This document shows positions 1 to 8,292 of a stretch of DNA of 64,000 nt, piece by piece; position 1 is the first letter of the stretch; the number at the start of each line of letters is the position of its first letter. The stretch spans positions 1-64,000 of the forward strand of contig UCEY01000028.1 of assembly GCA_900471605.1 (NCBI GenBank), given 5' to 3'. The notes under the pieces were generated by a model. It had not been told where the DNA came from. It saw nothing but the letters and a program-made list of their open reading frames with translations, and did no database searches. Both the position numbers and the translations under genes were made by a program. Origin of the DNA: Hyphomicrobiales bacterium. Lineage in GTDB: Bacteria > Pseudomonadota > Alphaproteobacteria > Rhizobiales > Rhizobiaceae.

Positions 1-959
1 TGCGGCGCATTCGCGCCGAGGCTCATCGGATCGATATTGATATTGATGAGTCGCGCCCCACCCTTGGCGAGCGCCCCGCCCTCATCCCAGAGCCAGGACG
101 AGAAGCGGCAGCCCACCGCCAGCACGACGTCCGCCTCCGCGAAAGCCGCCGGAATGGCGTCTCCGCCGATGATGCCGCCGTGGCCGATGAAGAAGGGAGA
201 ATCCGACGGGACCGTTCCGATCCCCATTTGCGTGGCGAACGCCGGCGCCTTCATTTCGGCGATGAGTTCGCGGAACAGGTCGCCGCCATTCGCGGAGACG
301 ACGCCGCCGCCCGCCACCAGAACCGGGCGTTTCGCGGAAGCCAGCATCTCCCCCGCCTGGGCGATCTGTGCCGCAGACGCGCGGGGGCCTTCAACGGCAC
401 GATAGCCCTCCGGGATCACGGAAAGTGCGTCTTCATCGAAATCGAACCGAGCGGTGAAGATTTCCTGCGGCACGTCGAGATGGACAGGTCCGCGTCGCCC
501 CGTCAGCGCCTGGCGGAATGCGTCGCGGACGAGATCCGGCAGGCGGCGCCCGTCATGGACGACAGCGCTCCACTTGGTGAGCGGCTTCAGCAGCGCGTGC
601 GTATCGAGATCCATGAACATGCCGCGGTTCGGATAGGATGCGGCCTGGTGGTTGTTCGAGGTGACGAGCAGAAGCGGCAGGTTGTTGTTGAAGGCCGTGC
701 CGAGGCCACCGACCAAGTTGGAAGAACCCGGCCCCATCTCGCCGAGCGCCACGCAGATCCGCCCGTTGGCCGCCGCGACGGCTGCCCCCATCAGGGGACC
801 GCATGCCTCGTGGCGCACACCGAGATAGCGGATCGACGGCTCGCGGGAAATCGCATGGAGAAGGGGGTTCAACTTGCCGCCAGCGATGCCGAAGACAAAC
901 GGAACGGCTTCCGGAACGAGCAAACGGGTCAGCGCCTCGGCGCCGGTCATCTGGACCAT
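1..959 (-). CDS. ThDP-dependent acetolactate-synthase-like enzyme, N-terminal part (runs off window)
   Basis: The reading frame opens at ATG (959) after an AGGTGA ribosome site and stays open to the window edge, giving 319 codons, so the C-terminal half is missing. The start reads MVQMTGAEALTRLLV. Near residue 50 is VRHEA, whose Glu is the conserved proton relay to the ThDP aminopyrimidine. It is followed by a glycine-rich ALGEMGPGSSN segment and the FNNNLPLLLVTSN stretch typical of the acetolactate synthase and benzoylformate decarboxylase superfamily. A central Rossmann-like domain begins near residue 190. It lies 65 bp downstream of an ABC binding protein on the same strand, so co-transcription is likely. 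The family is clear; the substrate cannot be told from half a protein. Confidence 0.85.
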   Translation of the reverse strand, partial: MVQMTGAEALTRLLVPEAVPFVFGIAGGKLNPLLHAISREPSIRYLGVRHEACGPLMGAAVAAANGRICVALGEMGPGSSNLVGGLGTAFNNNLPLLLVTSNNHQAASYPNRGMFMDLDTHALLKPLTKWSAVVHDGRRLPDLVRDAFRQALTGRRGPVHLDVPQEIFTARFDFDEDALSVIPEGYRAVEGPRASAAQIAQAGEMLASAKRPVLVAGGGVVSANGGDLFRELIAEMKAPAFATQMGIGTVPSDSPFFIGHGGIIGGDAIPAAFAEADVVLAVGCRFSSWLWDEGGALAKGGARLININIDPMSLGANAP

Positions 960-1024
960 GATGTCACCTGTAAAAACTGGAAGCATGGCCGGGGAACATC
1001 ACCGTGCACCCCGGCCCTTTCGGC

Positions 1025-1951
1025 TCAGGGCGCGATCAGCCCGGCGGTATCGATCTTGCCGGTCAGCATGCCGCCTTCGCGCATGGCCTTGTCGAAATAG
1101 TCGAGGGCGGCCTTGCTCGGTACGACCTTGCATTCCGGCAGTTCGATCTTGTTCAGGACCTCCACCGGCAGGCGGGTATATTTGGAGACGATTTCGCGGG
1201 TTTTGCCCTGGTTGGCCGCCACATAGCCTGCCGCCTCGGCGAAGGCCGTGCGGAAGGACTTGATCGTACCGGCATTCGCCTTCGCCCATTCCCGGGTGGC
1301 GACGAAAGTCGTGTAGGGCAGGTTTTCCGGGATTTCCGACATGTAGTTGAAGGCGACCTTGCCGTTCGACTGGCTGACCGCGCGGCCGAGCGAAGGCTCG
1401 CCGGCGATGATCGCATCGATCGTGCCGCCCTTCAGGACGTCTGCCGTGTTCGGGATCGGCACCTCTATGAAGGTAACGCTCTTTTCCGGCACGTTCTTCT
1501 GCTTCAGCCACTGGCGGAAAAGAATGTCCAGCGTGCCGCCGATGCTCGGCGTGCCGACCTTCTTGCCCTTGATATCCTCGGGCTTGGTGATCTCGACCCC
1601 GCCGCGTACTGCAAGGCCGACATTGGTTGCCGTGCGGGGAGCGGTGACGCCGCAATTTGCGACGACGACGAGATCGATGCCGCTATCGACGGCCTGCAGC
1701 AGCACGGTCGGCGAGACGGCGACGATCTGGTGCGAGCCGGCCACCAGCGCCGTCACCAAGGTCTGGTTGGAGCCGGTCGGCAGGAATTCGACATTCAGGC
1801 CGTTCTTCTCGAACATGCCCTCGTCCTTCGCCACGAAGGCGGCTTCCACTTCGGCGATCGGCGGCGTGCCGACGGCGATCCTGGTCTGGGCCCAGGACGG
1901 GGCCGCTCCGGCGATGACGACACTGGCGATGAGAATTGCGCGTTTGAGCAT
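1025..1951 (-). CDS. ABC transporter periplasmic substrate-binding protein (NMT1/SsuA/TauA-like)
   Basis: This 308-residue protein has a Sec signal peptide (MLKRAILIASVVIAGAAPSWAQ, cleavage after AQ). The mature protein has the two-lobe type II binding fold of nitrate, sulfonate and taurine importers: an early AFVAKDEGMFEKNGL segment, then LVTALVAGSHQIV and FIEVPIPNTADVLKGGTIDA. I chose the ATG at 1951 because GGAGGTATTC lies directly before it; an ATG five codons upstream has no such site. No permease or ATPase is visible here, so they may lie beyond the left edge. The ThDP enzyme downstream and the divergent LysR gene suggest one catabolic unit. The ligand is unknown. Confidence 0.85.
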   Translation of the reverse strand: MLKRAILIASVVIAGAAPSWAQTRIAVGTPPIAEVEAAFVAKDEGMFEKNGLNVEFLPTGSNQTLVTALVAGSHQIVAVSPTVLLQAVDSGIDLVVVANCGVTAPRTATNVGLAVRGGVEITKPEDIKGKKVGTPSIGGTLDILFRQWLKQKNVPEKSVTFIEVPIPNTADVLKGGTIDAIIAGEPSLGRAVSQSNGKVAFNYMSEIPENLPYTTFVATREWAKANAGTIKSFRTAFAEAAGYVAANQGKTREIVSKYTRLPVEVLNKIELPECKVVPSKAALDYFDKAMREGGMLTGKIDTAGLIAP

Positions 1952-2035
1952 GAATACCTCCTCCAATATGGCTCCTCAACCCATCGCGACTATTCCAACT
2001 GCGTAGATCTTCATCAATAGACAGGATGGCAGTTC

Positions 2036-2059
2036 AGATATAACCTGGAATGCATATCT
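2036..2059. promoter_or_regulatory. candidate LysR operator between the binding-protein gene and the LysR gene
   Basis: AGATAT and ATATCT form a 6-bp inverted repeat with a 12-bp spacer in the 130-bp divergent gap, ending 22 bp before the LysR start. LysR regulators usually sit on such T-N11-A dyads beside their own gene. Assignment is by position and symmetry only. Confidence 0.4.
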
Positions 2060-2081
2060 CATCGGAACGGGAGGCGAGACG

Positions 2082-2999
2082 ATGAACCTCCGGAAGTGGG
2101 AATATTTTTTGAAGGCCGCCGAATTCGGCAACCTTTCGCGCGTCGCCGAAAAGCTGGATATCTCGCAACCGGCGCTGAGCCGCCAGATCGCCGCGCTGGA
2201 GCAGGAAATAGGCACGGCGCTGTTCCAGCGCACCGGCCGCGGCCTGACGTTGACGCCGGCCGGCGAAATCTTCCGGGTCAGGGCCGAAGCGATCATGGAA
2301 GAGATCGAACGTGTTCCGGAAGAAGTAATGCATGCGGCCGACACGCCATCGGGCCGGCTCGCCTTCGGAGCGCCGCCGTTCATGGGGCGGGTGCTGACCG
2401 GCGAATTGGTGGCAAACTACGTCGAAGCCTTTCCGCATGTACGACTGCGCGTGCGGGGTGCCCATTCCTTCCAGCTACGTGAGGCGATCTTCTTCCGCGA
2501 CATCGATATCGGCATTCTAGCTGCGCCGCTGACCGAGCCGGACCTGCACACCGAACCCCTCCTGCAGGAACAGCTCTACCTGGTCGGACCGGCCGGCAGC
2601 GACCTGACGCCCGAGCGGCCGATCAGTCTGGACATGGTGGCCGACCGGCCGCTGATCCTGACGCCGCGTCCCGACGGCCTGCGAACCTTGATCGAAACGG
2701 AGTTCGCGCGCATCGGTCGCCGCGCAAGGGTGGCAGTGGAAACCGAATATGCGCCGATGGACGACCTCATCCGCCGCCGGGTGGGCTTTACGATCATGCC
2801 CTTCTGCGGGATGGTCAATTCACCGCTGACCAAACTTGCCTGGGCGCCGATAGAGGGACTTTCCGTCACCTGGCTGATTGCGTTGCTGCAGAATTCGGAG
2901 CGGTCGCTGGCAGCCAGGCGCTTCGTGGAAATGCTGCTGGCCTCCACGAAGGAGAACATCAGGTCGGGCCGGTGGGAAGCGACGTTTCTCGGCAAATGA
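2082..2999 (+). CDS. LysR-family transcriptional regulator
   Basis: This 305-residue protein has the LysR winged helix at residues 1-60 (MNLRKWEYFLKAAEFGNLSR, then LDISQPALSRQIAALEQEIG and the wing LFQRTGRGLTLTPAG). A helical linker and a two-lobed effector domain follow, of standard family length. It diverges from the binding protein and ThDP enzyme, the usual arrangement for a LysR activator of the neighbouring operon. A dyad lies in the shared promoter gap. The effector is unknown. The start follows GGAGGCGAGACG, a good ribosome site. Confidence 0.9.
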   Translation: MNLRKWEYFLKAAEFGNLSRVAEKLDISQPALSRQIAALEQEIGTALFQRTGRGLTLTPAGEIFRVRAEAIMEEIERVPEEVMHAADTPSGRLAFGAPPFMGRVLTGELVANYVEAFPHVRLRVRGAHSFQLREAIFFRDIDIGILAAPLTEPDLHTEPLLQEQLYLVGPAGSDLTPERPISLDMVADRPLILTPRPDGLRTLIETEFARIGRRARVAVETEYAPMDDLIRRRVGFTIMPFCGMVNSPLTKLAWAPIEGLSVTWLIALLQNSERSLAARRFVEMLLASTKENIRSGRWEATFLGK

Positions 3000-3088
3000 C
3001 TTCGGGCTCAGCCTAACCCAGGCGTAGTTGTCGCCGCCGGCCCCAGGCTATAACAGGTTCTGAAAACCGAGCTGCCTATCTGGATATC

Positions 3089-4003
3089 ATGGATCTTGAA
3101 CCGCGACTGCTTCGCTACCTGCTTGCCATAGACCGCGCAGGGTCTTTCCAGAAGGCCGCGGAGGCGCTTGGCATATCGCAGCCGGCGCTGTCTGTCAGCA
3201 TCGCGCGGCTCGAAGACATCACCCGCATGCATCTCGTCGACCGCGGCCGGTTCGGCGCCATACTGACGGATACGGGCAGGATTCTGATCCGTCACGCCGA
3301 GAGCATCGAGGCCATTCTGCAGCTTGCCCAAAAGGAACTCGAAGCGCGCCGGCGCGGCGCCGAAGGCCCTTTGCGCGTCGGCGGAACGCCTCTTGCGACG
3401 GGCAGCATCCTCCCCAGAGTCATCGCCCACGTCCTCAAGGAGAGCGGTAGTGCTGCGGTAACAGTCACCGAGGGCACCGACGAAGAACTCATGGCGCGGC
3501 TTCTCACGCATGAACTCGATCTGGTCATCTCCAATGTCGGGCAGAGGCCGACACCCGAAGGCGTGGAAGAGATTCCGCTCTTCACCGCACGCTCCGTCAT
3601 CGTGGTCAGGGCGGGGCATCCGCTGGCGGGCAGGGACAAGGTTTCGCTTGTCGATCTGACCGGCTCCACCTGGGTCATGCCCCCACCGGGCGGCGCCTTC
3701 CGCAAGCAGATCGAAGCCCTGTTCACGACCAACGGGGTCCCCTTCCCCGCCAATCTCGTCGAGGCGGCGCCTTTCAGTGTGCTGAAGGCGATCGTCGAGC
3801 GATCCGACGGCGTCAGCATTCTTTCGGACCAGTTTCTGCGCGACGAAATCCGGCGCGGCATACTCACCGCAATTCCGCTGGTGGAGCATATCGCCACGCG
3901 ACAGTTCGCGATGCAGAAAATTGCCGGCCGGCAGCTTAATCTGCTCGGACAGCGTTTCGTCTCTGCCGCCCGGGATCTGGCCACGGAGACCGACGCGGAA
4001 TGA
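3089..4003 (+). CDS. LysR-family transcriptional regulator (second copy)
   Basis: A 304-residue LysR protein: the helix-turn-helix reads LLAIDRAGSFQKAAEALGI then SQPALSVSIARLED, with an effector domain from about residue 90. It is not a close duplicate of the LysR gene 90 bp upstream; identity is mainly in the DNA-binding helix. It lies 147 bp before the sugar-import operon in the same direction, so it may regulate that operon or the upstream catabolic pair. The gap behind it contains a possible promoter for the operon (TTGACG at 4090, GATAGG at 4112, 16-bp spacer). Confidence 0.88.
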   Translation: MDLEPRLLRYLLAIDRAGSFQKAAEALGISQPALSVSIARLEDITRMHLVDRGRFGAILTDTGRILIRHAESIEAILQLAQKELEARRRGAEGPLRVGGTPLATGSILPRVIAHVLKESGSAAVTVTEGTDEELMARLLTHELDLVISNVGQRPTPEGVEEIPLFTARSVIVVRAGHPLAGRDKVSLVDLTGSTWVMPPPGGAFRKQIEALFTTNGVPFPANLVEAAPFSVLKAIVERSDGVSILSDQFLRDEIRRGILTAIPLVEHIATRQFAMQKIAGRQLNLLGQRFVSAARDLATETDAE

Positions 4004-4150
4004 AATGCAGTCCACACGCTGGCCCGGGAACCGCAAAAGCAGCCGCAATATCCATAATCTGAAATTATATGCATCGTTAATTCCATTATTTGACGAATTG
4101 AATGTTGCGACGATAGGGTTCTGCCTGGATTTCAGGAGGAGGGAGCGACA

Positions 4151-5386
4151 TTGATTTCCAAATTGCTTCTCGCAGCGACCACCGCCACGGCACTCTGCAT
4201 CGCAGCATCCGCGAGCGCACAGGAGGTGAAGGGCGAAGTGATCCACCAATGGACCTCGGCGGCCGAATCCGCCGGCGTCAAGGTTCTGGCCCAGAAATTC
4301 ACCGAACTCGGCGGAACATGGGTCGACAATGCCATTTCCGGCGGCCCGAACGCCCGTTCGACGGCCGTCAACCGCGTCGTCGGCGGCAATCCGCCAGCCG
4401 CCATGCTGTTCAACACCGGCGCCCAGTTCGTGGAACTGCAGACCAACGCATTGCTGCGCGATCTGACGGCGACTGCAAAGGCTGACAATTGGCAGAACAA
4501 AATGCCGGCGGCGCTCCTGAATTCGGGTATCGTCGATGGCGAGATCTGGGCGCTTCCGATCTCCGGCAACGGCGCCAATTGGTTCTGGTTCAACAAGCCG
4601 ATCCTCGACAAGATCGGCGTCGCGAAACCCAAAACCTGGGACGAGGTTTTTGCCGCGCTCGACAAGGCGAAGGCTGCTGGTCTTACACCATTCACGCCGT
4701 CCGGCGAGCCGCGCTGGCAGCGCCTGATGTTCAATGCCGTCGTTCTGGGGGTCGCGGGGCGCGATACCTATGACGCCGTCATCTACAAACGCGACGCTTC
4801 CGCCGTTCGTGGGGAGAAGTTCAAGGCCGCCGTCAAGGTCTTCGAAAAGCTCAGGGATTACGCCGATGCCGGCACCCCGGGACGTTCCTGGCCGGATTCG
4901 ACCAATCTGGTGATTTCCGGCAAGGCCCTGATGACGCAGGGCGGCACCTGGCTGAACGGTGCCTTTGCGGCCGCTGGAAAGACGGCCGGCACGGATTACG
5001 AATGCGCCATCATCAACCCCGATCAGGGCATGGTGATTTCAGGTGACGTGTTCCTCTTCCCTGAACCGAAGAATGCGGCGATGACCAGGGCACAGGACCT
5101 GCTCCTCAAGGCCTTTGCTGACGTTCCGACCCAGACGGCGTTTGCAGTCGCCAACGGCACGATCCCGATCCTTAAGGGCGCAGATACGTCCAAGCTCAAC
5201 CCGTGCATTGCGGAAGCATCGCGCTTCTTCAACGATCCCAAGCTGTCCACCGGCAGTGACCAGATGATGTTCACGCCGGCGATCGTCGGGGCCGTCGAAG
5301 ATGCCATCACTCGCTTCTCGACCAAGGGCGGTCTGACCGCCGAGCAGTTCATCGAGGCCTATGCAAAGGGGCTCTCCGCGAGCTGA
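4151..5386 (+). CDS. sugar ABC transporter substrate-binding protein (COG1653 type)
   Basis: A 411-residue extracellular sugar-binding protein. The start is TTG (4151), supported by a strong AGGAGGAGGGAG site; no ATG lies in a suitable position. The signal peptide ends at ASASAQ near residue 24. The mature part begins with EVIHQWTSAAESAGVKVLAQ, and later has NWFWFNKPILDKIG and a hinge near LMTQGGTWLNGAF, as in glucose, mannose or oligosaccharide binding proteins of the MalE/GtsA group. It is the first gene of a five-gene unit ending in a glycosidase, so the ligand is probably a small oligosaccharide or glycoside (inference). Confidence 0.9.
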   Translation: MISKLLLAATTATALCIAASASAQEVKGEVIHQWTSAAESAGVKVLAQKFTELGGTWVDNAISGGPNARSTAVNRVVGGNPPAAMLFNTGAQFVELQTNALLRDLTATAKADNWQNKMPAALLNSGIVDGEIWALPISGNGANWFWFNKPILDKIGVAKPKTWDEVFAALDKAKAAGLTPFTPSGEPRWQRLMFNAVVLGVAGRDTYDAVIYKRDASAVRGEKFKAAVKVFEKLRDYADAGTPGRSWPDSTNLVISGKALMTQGGTWLNGAFAAAGKTAGTDYECAIINPDQGMVISGDVFLFPEPKNAAMTRAQDLLLKAFADVPTQTAFAVANGTIPILKGADTSKLNPCIAEASRFFNDPKLSTGSDQMMFTPAIVGAVEDAITRFSTKGGLTAEQFIEAYAKGLSAS

Positions 5387-5450
5387 TCCCAACGATCGGG
5401 GGAGCGCGTCTCGGCGCCCCCCGAATGACCAGATATTCGGAGTCTCTTTC

Positions 5451-6338
5451 GTGTTCGTGAGGTCGCCTTCAAGCAGCCGCCTTCAGGCGACGCTGACGCT
5501 TGTCCCCGTCGCATTCGTCGTCTTGTCCGTTTATGTGGGCGGCGTTCTGTGGGCGGCGGGAATATCCTTTACCCGGTCCTCGATGCTGCCGAACTACAGG
5601 TTCGCGGGCCTTACGCAGTATATCAACCTATTCGCGAATGCCCGCTGGCAGGTCTCGCTCGGCAACATGGTGCTGTTCGCGTCGATCTTCATTCCGGTCA
5701 CCCTGCTGATCGGCTATTCGATGGCCGCGATGATCAACCGCGGCGTGCGCGGTGAAAATGCCTTGCGGACGATCTACCTCTACCCGTTCGCCATGTCCTT
5801 CATCGTCACCGGCCTCGTCTGGCGCTGGCTGCTCGATCCGAATTTCGGTATTGCCGACGTGGCGCGCAAGCTCGGTTTCGAGAATGCCTCGTTCGACTGG
5901 ATCGTCAATGCGGACATGGCGATCTTCACCATCATCATCGCGGCGGTATGGCATTCGGCCGGCCTCGTCATGGTCGTGCTGCTCGCGGGCCTGCGCGGCG
6001 TCGACGACGACCTGTGGAAGGCGATCCGGATCGAAGGCATACCCGCCTGGAAGGCGCATCTCTACATTATCGTGCCGAGTATCGGTACAAGCATTGCGAC
6101 AGCCTTGGTGCTGATGTCGCTCACGGTCGTGCGCCTGTTCGATGTCGTCGTCGCCATGACCGGCGGCGGTCCGGGCATCGCCACGGACGTACCGGCCAAA
6201 TTCATCATCGACCACATGTTCGAACGCCAGCAGGTCGGCCTCGCCTCCGCCGCCGCCACGACGCTGCTTCTTCTCGTTCTCGCCGTCGCCGTGCCGCTTC
6301 TCATTCTCAAGAACCACCGCAAGGGAGGCGCACGATGA
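5451..6338 (+). CDS. sugar ABC transporter permease (UgpA/MalF-like)
   Basis: Inner-membrane permease of 295 residues. I place the start at GTG 5451, which has GGAG eight bases upstream; an in-frame ATG at 5361 would overlap the previous gene by 26 bp and add a hydrophilic tail atypical of the family. About six transmembrane segments are visible, from TLVPVAFVVLSVYVGGVLW to TTLLLLVLAVAVPLLIL. The EAA-type ATPase-docking loop is near WKAIRIEGIPAWKAHLYIIVP. Its stop overlaps the next start by four bases (ATGA), showing translational coupling. Confidence 0.9.
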   Translation: MFVRSPSSSRLQATLTLVPVAFVVLSVYVGGVLWAAGISFTRSSMLPNYRFAGLTQYINLFANARWQVSLGNMVLFASIFIPVTLLIGYSMAAMINRGVRGENALRTIYLYPFAMSFIVTGLVWRWLLDPNFGIADVARKLGFENASFDWIVNADMAIFTIIIAAVWHSAGLVMVVLLAGLRGVDDDLWKAIRIEGIPAWKAHLYIIVPSIGTSIATALVLMSLTVVRLFDVVVAMTGGGPGIATDVPAKFIIDHMFERQQVGLASAAATTLLLLVLAVAVPLLILKNHRKGGAR

Positions 6339-7222
6339 ACCCTGCAAACGCTCCCGCCCGCCGCAATGCGCTCGCAGCGCCGCTTTCCCGCGTGCTGGTC
6401 TACCTGCTGCTGATCGTCATCGCGATCGTGGCGCTCCTGCCGCTCTATGTGATGATCGTCACGGCGTTCAAGTCGATGGAAGAGATCCGTTCAGGCACTC
6501 TTCTCTCCCTGCCGCGTGCTTTCGGCTTCGAGCACTGGTGGAAGGCGTGGAATTCGGCCTGCACGGGCCTGCGTTGCGAAGGTCTGAAGGTCGGTTTCGT
6601 GAATTCCTTCCTGATCACCGTTCCAAGCGTGGTGCTGGCGATCGCCGCCGGCGCGGTGACCGGTTACGCGCTGAGCTTCTGGCGGGTGCGTTTCGCCAAC
6701 GTGCTGTTCACCGTCATGCTGATCGGCGGGTTCTTCCCTTACCAGGTGCTGATCTATCCGCTTGTCCGCATCACCTCGACCGTCGGCCTGTTCAATTCGC
6801 TCGCCGGCGTGATCTTCGTGCATGTCGTATTCGCGCTGCCGGTCGTGACGCTGCTGTTTCGCAACTATTTCGCGTCCATTCCGATCGATCTCTTCAAGGC
6901 CGCTCGCGTCGATGGTGCAGGTTACTGGCGGTTCTTCTTCTCCATCCTGCTGCCGATGTCGGTTCCGATGATTGCCGTAGCCGGCATCCTGCAGGTCACC
7001 TTCATCTGGAACGACTACATCGTCGGTCTCGTGTTCGGCGGCATCAACTATGCACCGATGACCGTCCAGCTCAACAATATCGTGCACTCCACCTACGGGG
7101 AACGAGAATACAACGTCGAGATGGCGGCGACGCTTCTCACCTCGATCATCCCCCTTCTCGTCTACTTCACGTCGGGCCGCTGGTTTGTTCGCGGCGTGGC
7201 ATCCGGCGCCGTGAAAGGCTAA
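6335..7222 (+). CDS. sugar ABC transporter permease (UgpE/MalG-like)
   Basis: Second permease of 295 residues, starting at ATG 6335 within the ATGA overlap and preceded by GGGAGG. It has an N-terminal membrane segment (VLVYLLLIVIAIVALLPLYV) and further helices to the C terminus. The EAA loop reads IDLFKAARVDGAGYWRFFFS. The ending RWFVRGVASGAVKG is the characteristic MalG-type tail. It forms the heterodimeric channel with the preceding gene product. The stop is two bases before the ATPase start. Confidence 0.92.
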   Translation: MNPANAPARRNALAAPLSRVLVYLLLIVIAIVALLPLYVMIVTAFKSMEEIRSGTLLSLPRAFGFEHWWKAWNSACTGLRCEGLKVGFVNSFLITVPSVVLAIAAGAVTGYALSFWRVRFANVLFTVMLIGGFFPYQVLIYPLVRITSTVGLFNSLAGVIFVHVVFALPVVTLLFRNYFASIPIDLFKAARVDGAGYWRFFFSILLPMSVPMIAVAGILQVTFIWNDYIVGLVFGGINYAPMTVQLNNIVHSTYGEREYNVEMAATLLTSIIPLLVYFTSGRWFVRGVASGAVKG

Positions 7223-7224
7223 TC

Positions 7225-8292
7225 ATGACAGGCGTACACCTTCGAAACCTCGGTATCCGCTACGGGCAGGTCGAGGTGCTGAAAGGCATTGACCTCGACA
7301 TTCCCGCATCGGAATTCATCGTGCTGCTCGGCCCTTCCGGCTGCGGCAAGTCCACGCTCCTGAACGCGATCGCCGGCCTCCAGGATGTCGCCGAAGGGCA
7401 GATCCTGATCGGCGGCCACGACATGACCAATGTCGAACCGAAGAACCGCGGCATCGCCATGGTCTTCCAGTCCTATGCGCTCTATCCCCGCATGAGCGTG
7501 CGCGGCAATCTCAGCTTCGGCCTCAAGGTGGCCAAGATTGCAAAGCCGGAGATCGAAAAGCGCGTCGCAAATGTCGCGAAAATGCTGCAGATAGAGCCTT
7601 TGCTCGACCGCAAGCCAGCCGAACTGTCCGGCGGCCAGCGCCAGCGCGTCGCGATCGGCCGTGCCGTGGTGCGCGATGCCGGCGTCTTCCTGTTCGACGA
7701 GCCGCTCTCCAACCTCGACGCCCAGCTTCGTTCGGACCTGCGCGTCGAGATCAAGCGGCTTCACCAGCGTCTCAAGTCCACCATGGTCTACGTTACCCAC
7801 GACCAGATCGAGGCGATGACGCTGGCCGACCGCATCGTGGTGATGAAGGACCGTATCATTCAGCAGCAGGGCCCGCCCGACGAAATCTACAACAGGCCGG
7901 CGAACACGTTCGTCGCCCGCTTCGTGGGTTCGCCCGCGATGAATTTCCTGGACGGTGCGATCGGCGGCGGTCATGCGATCATCGATAGACAGGCCATCCC
8001 TATTGCCGCAGCCATCTCCGCACCGCTCTCCGACAGTCGGCCGGTGATTGTCGGCATTCGCCCTGAGGACATGACAATCCATACGGATGACAGCGGCTCC
8101 GGCCTGGCGGTCGAGATCGACGTCGTCGAGCCGATGGGTCCGGAAAAGCTCGTCTGGTGCAAGCAGGGCGATATCGGCCTTTCCGTAAAGGCGCCCTCCT
8201 CCATCAGCGTAATGCCGGGCGACCGGGTGCGGCTGCGCCTCGCAGAGGAAAAGCTTCACATCTTCGACAAGGAAACTGGAAAGCGCATCTGA
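7225..8292 (+). CDS. sugar ABC transporter ATP-binding protein (MsmK/UgpC-like)
   Basis: A 355-residue ATPase of the carbohydrate uptake group 1. Walker A is GPSGCGKST (about residues 37-45), the signature is LSGGQRQRVAIGRA, Walker B is VFLFDEPLSNLDA, and the H-loop is YVTHDQIEAM. A C-terminal OB-like regulatory domain begins near residue 240 with FVGSPAMNFLDG and VGIRPEDM. It energises the two upstream permeases from the cytoplasmic side. Its stop overlaps the next gene by one base (TGATG). Confidence 0.94.
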   Translation: MTGVHLRNLGIRYGQVEVLKGIDLDIPASEFIVLLGPSGCGKSTLLNAIAGLQDVAEGQILIGGHDMTNVEPKNRGIAMVFQSYALYPRMSVRGNLSFGLKVAKIAKPEIEKRVANVAKMLQIEPLLDRKPAELSGGQRQRVAIGRAVVRDAGVFLFDEPLSNLDAQLRSDLRVEIKRLHQRLKSTMVYVTHDQIEAMTLADRIVVMKDRIIQQQGPPDEIYNRPANTFVARFVGSPAMNFLDGAIGGGHAIIDRQAIPIAAAISAPLSDSRPVIVGIRPEDMTIHTDDSGSGLAVEIDVVEPMGPEKLVWCKQGDIGLSVKAPSSISVMPGDRVRLRLAEEKLHIFDKETGKRI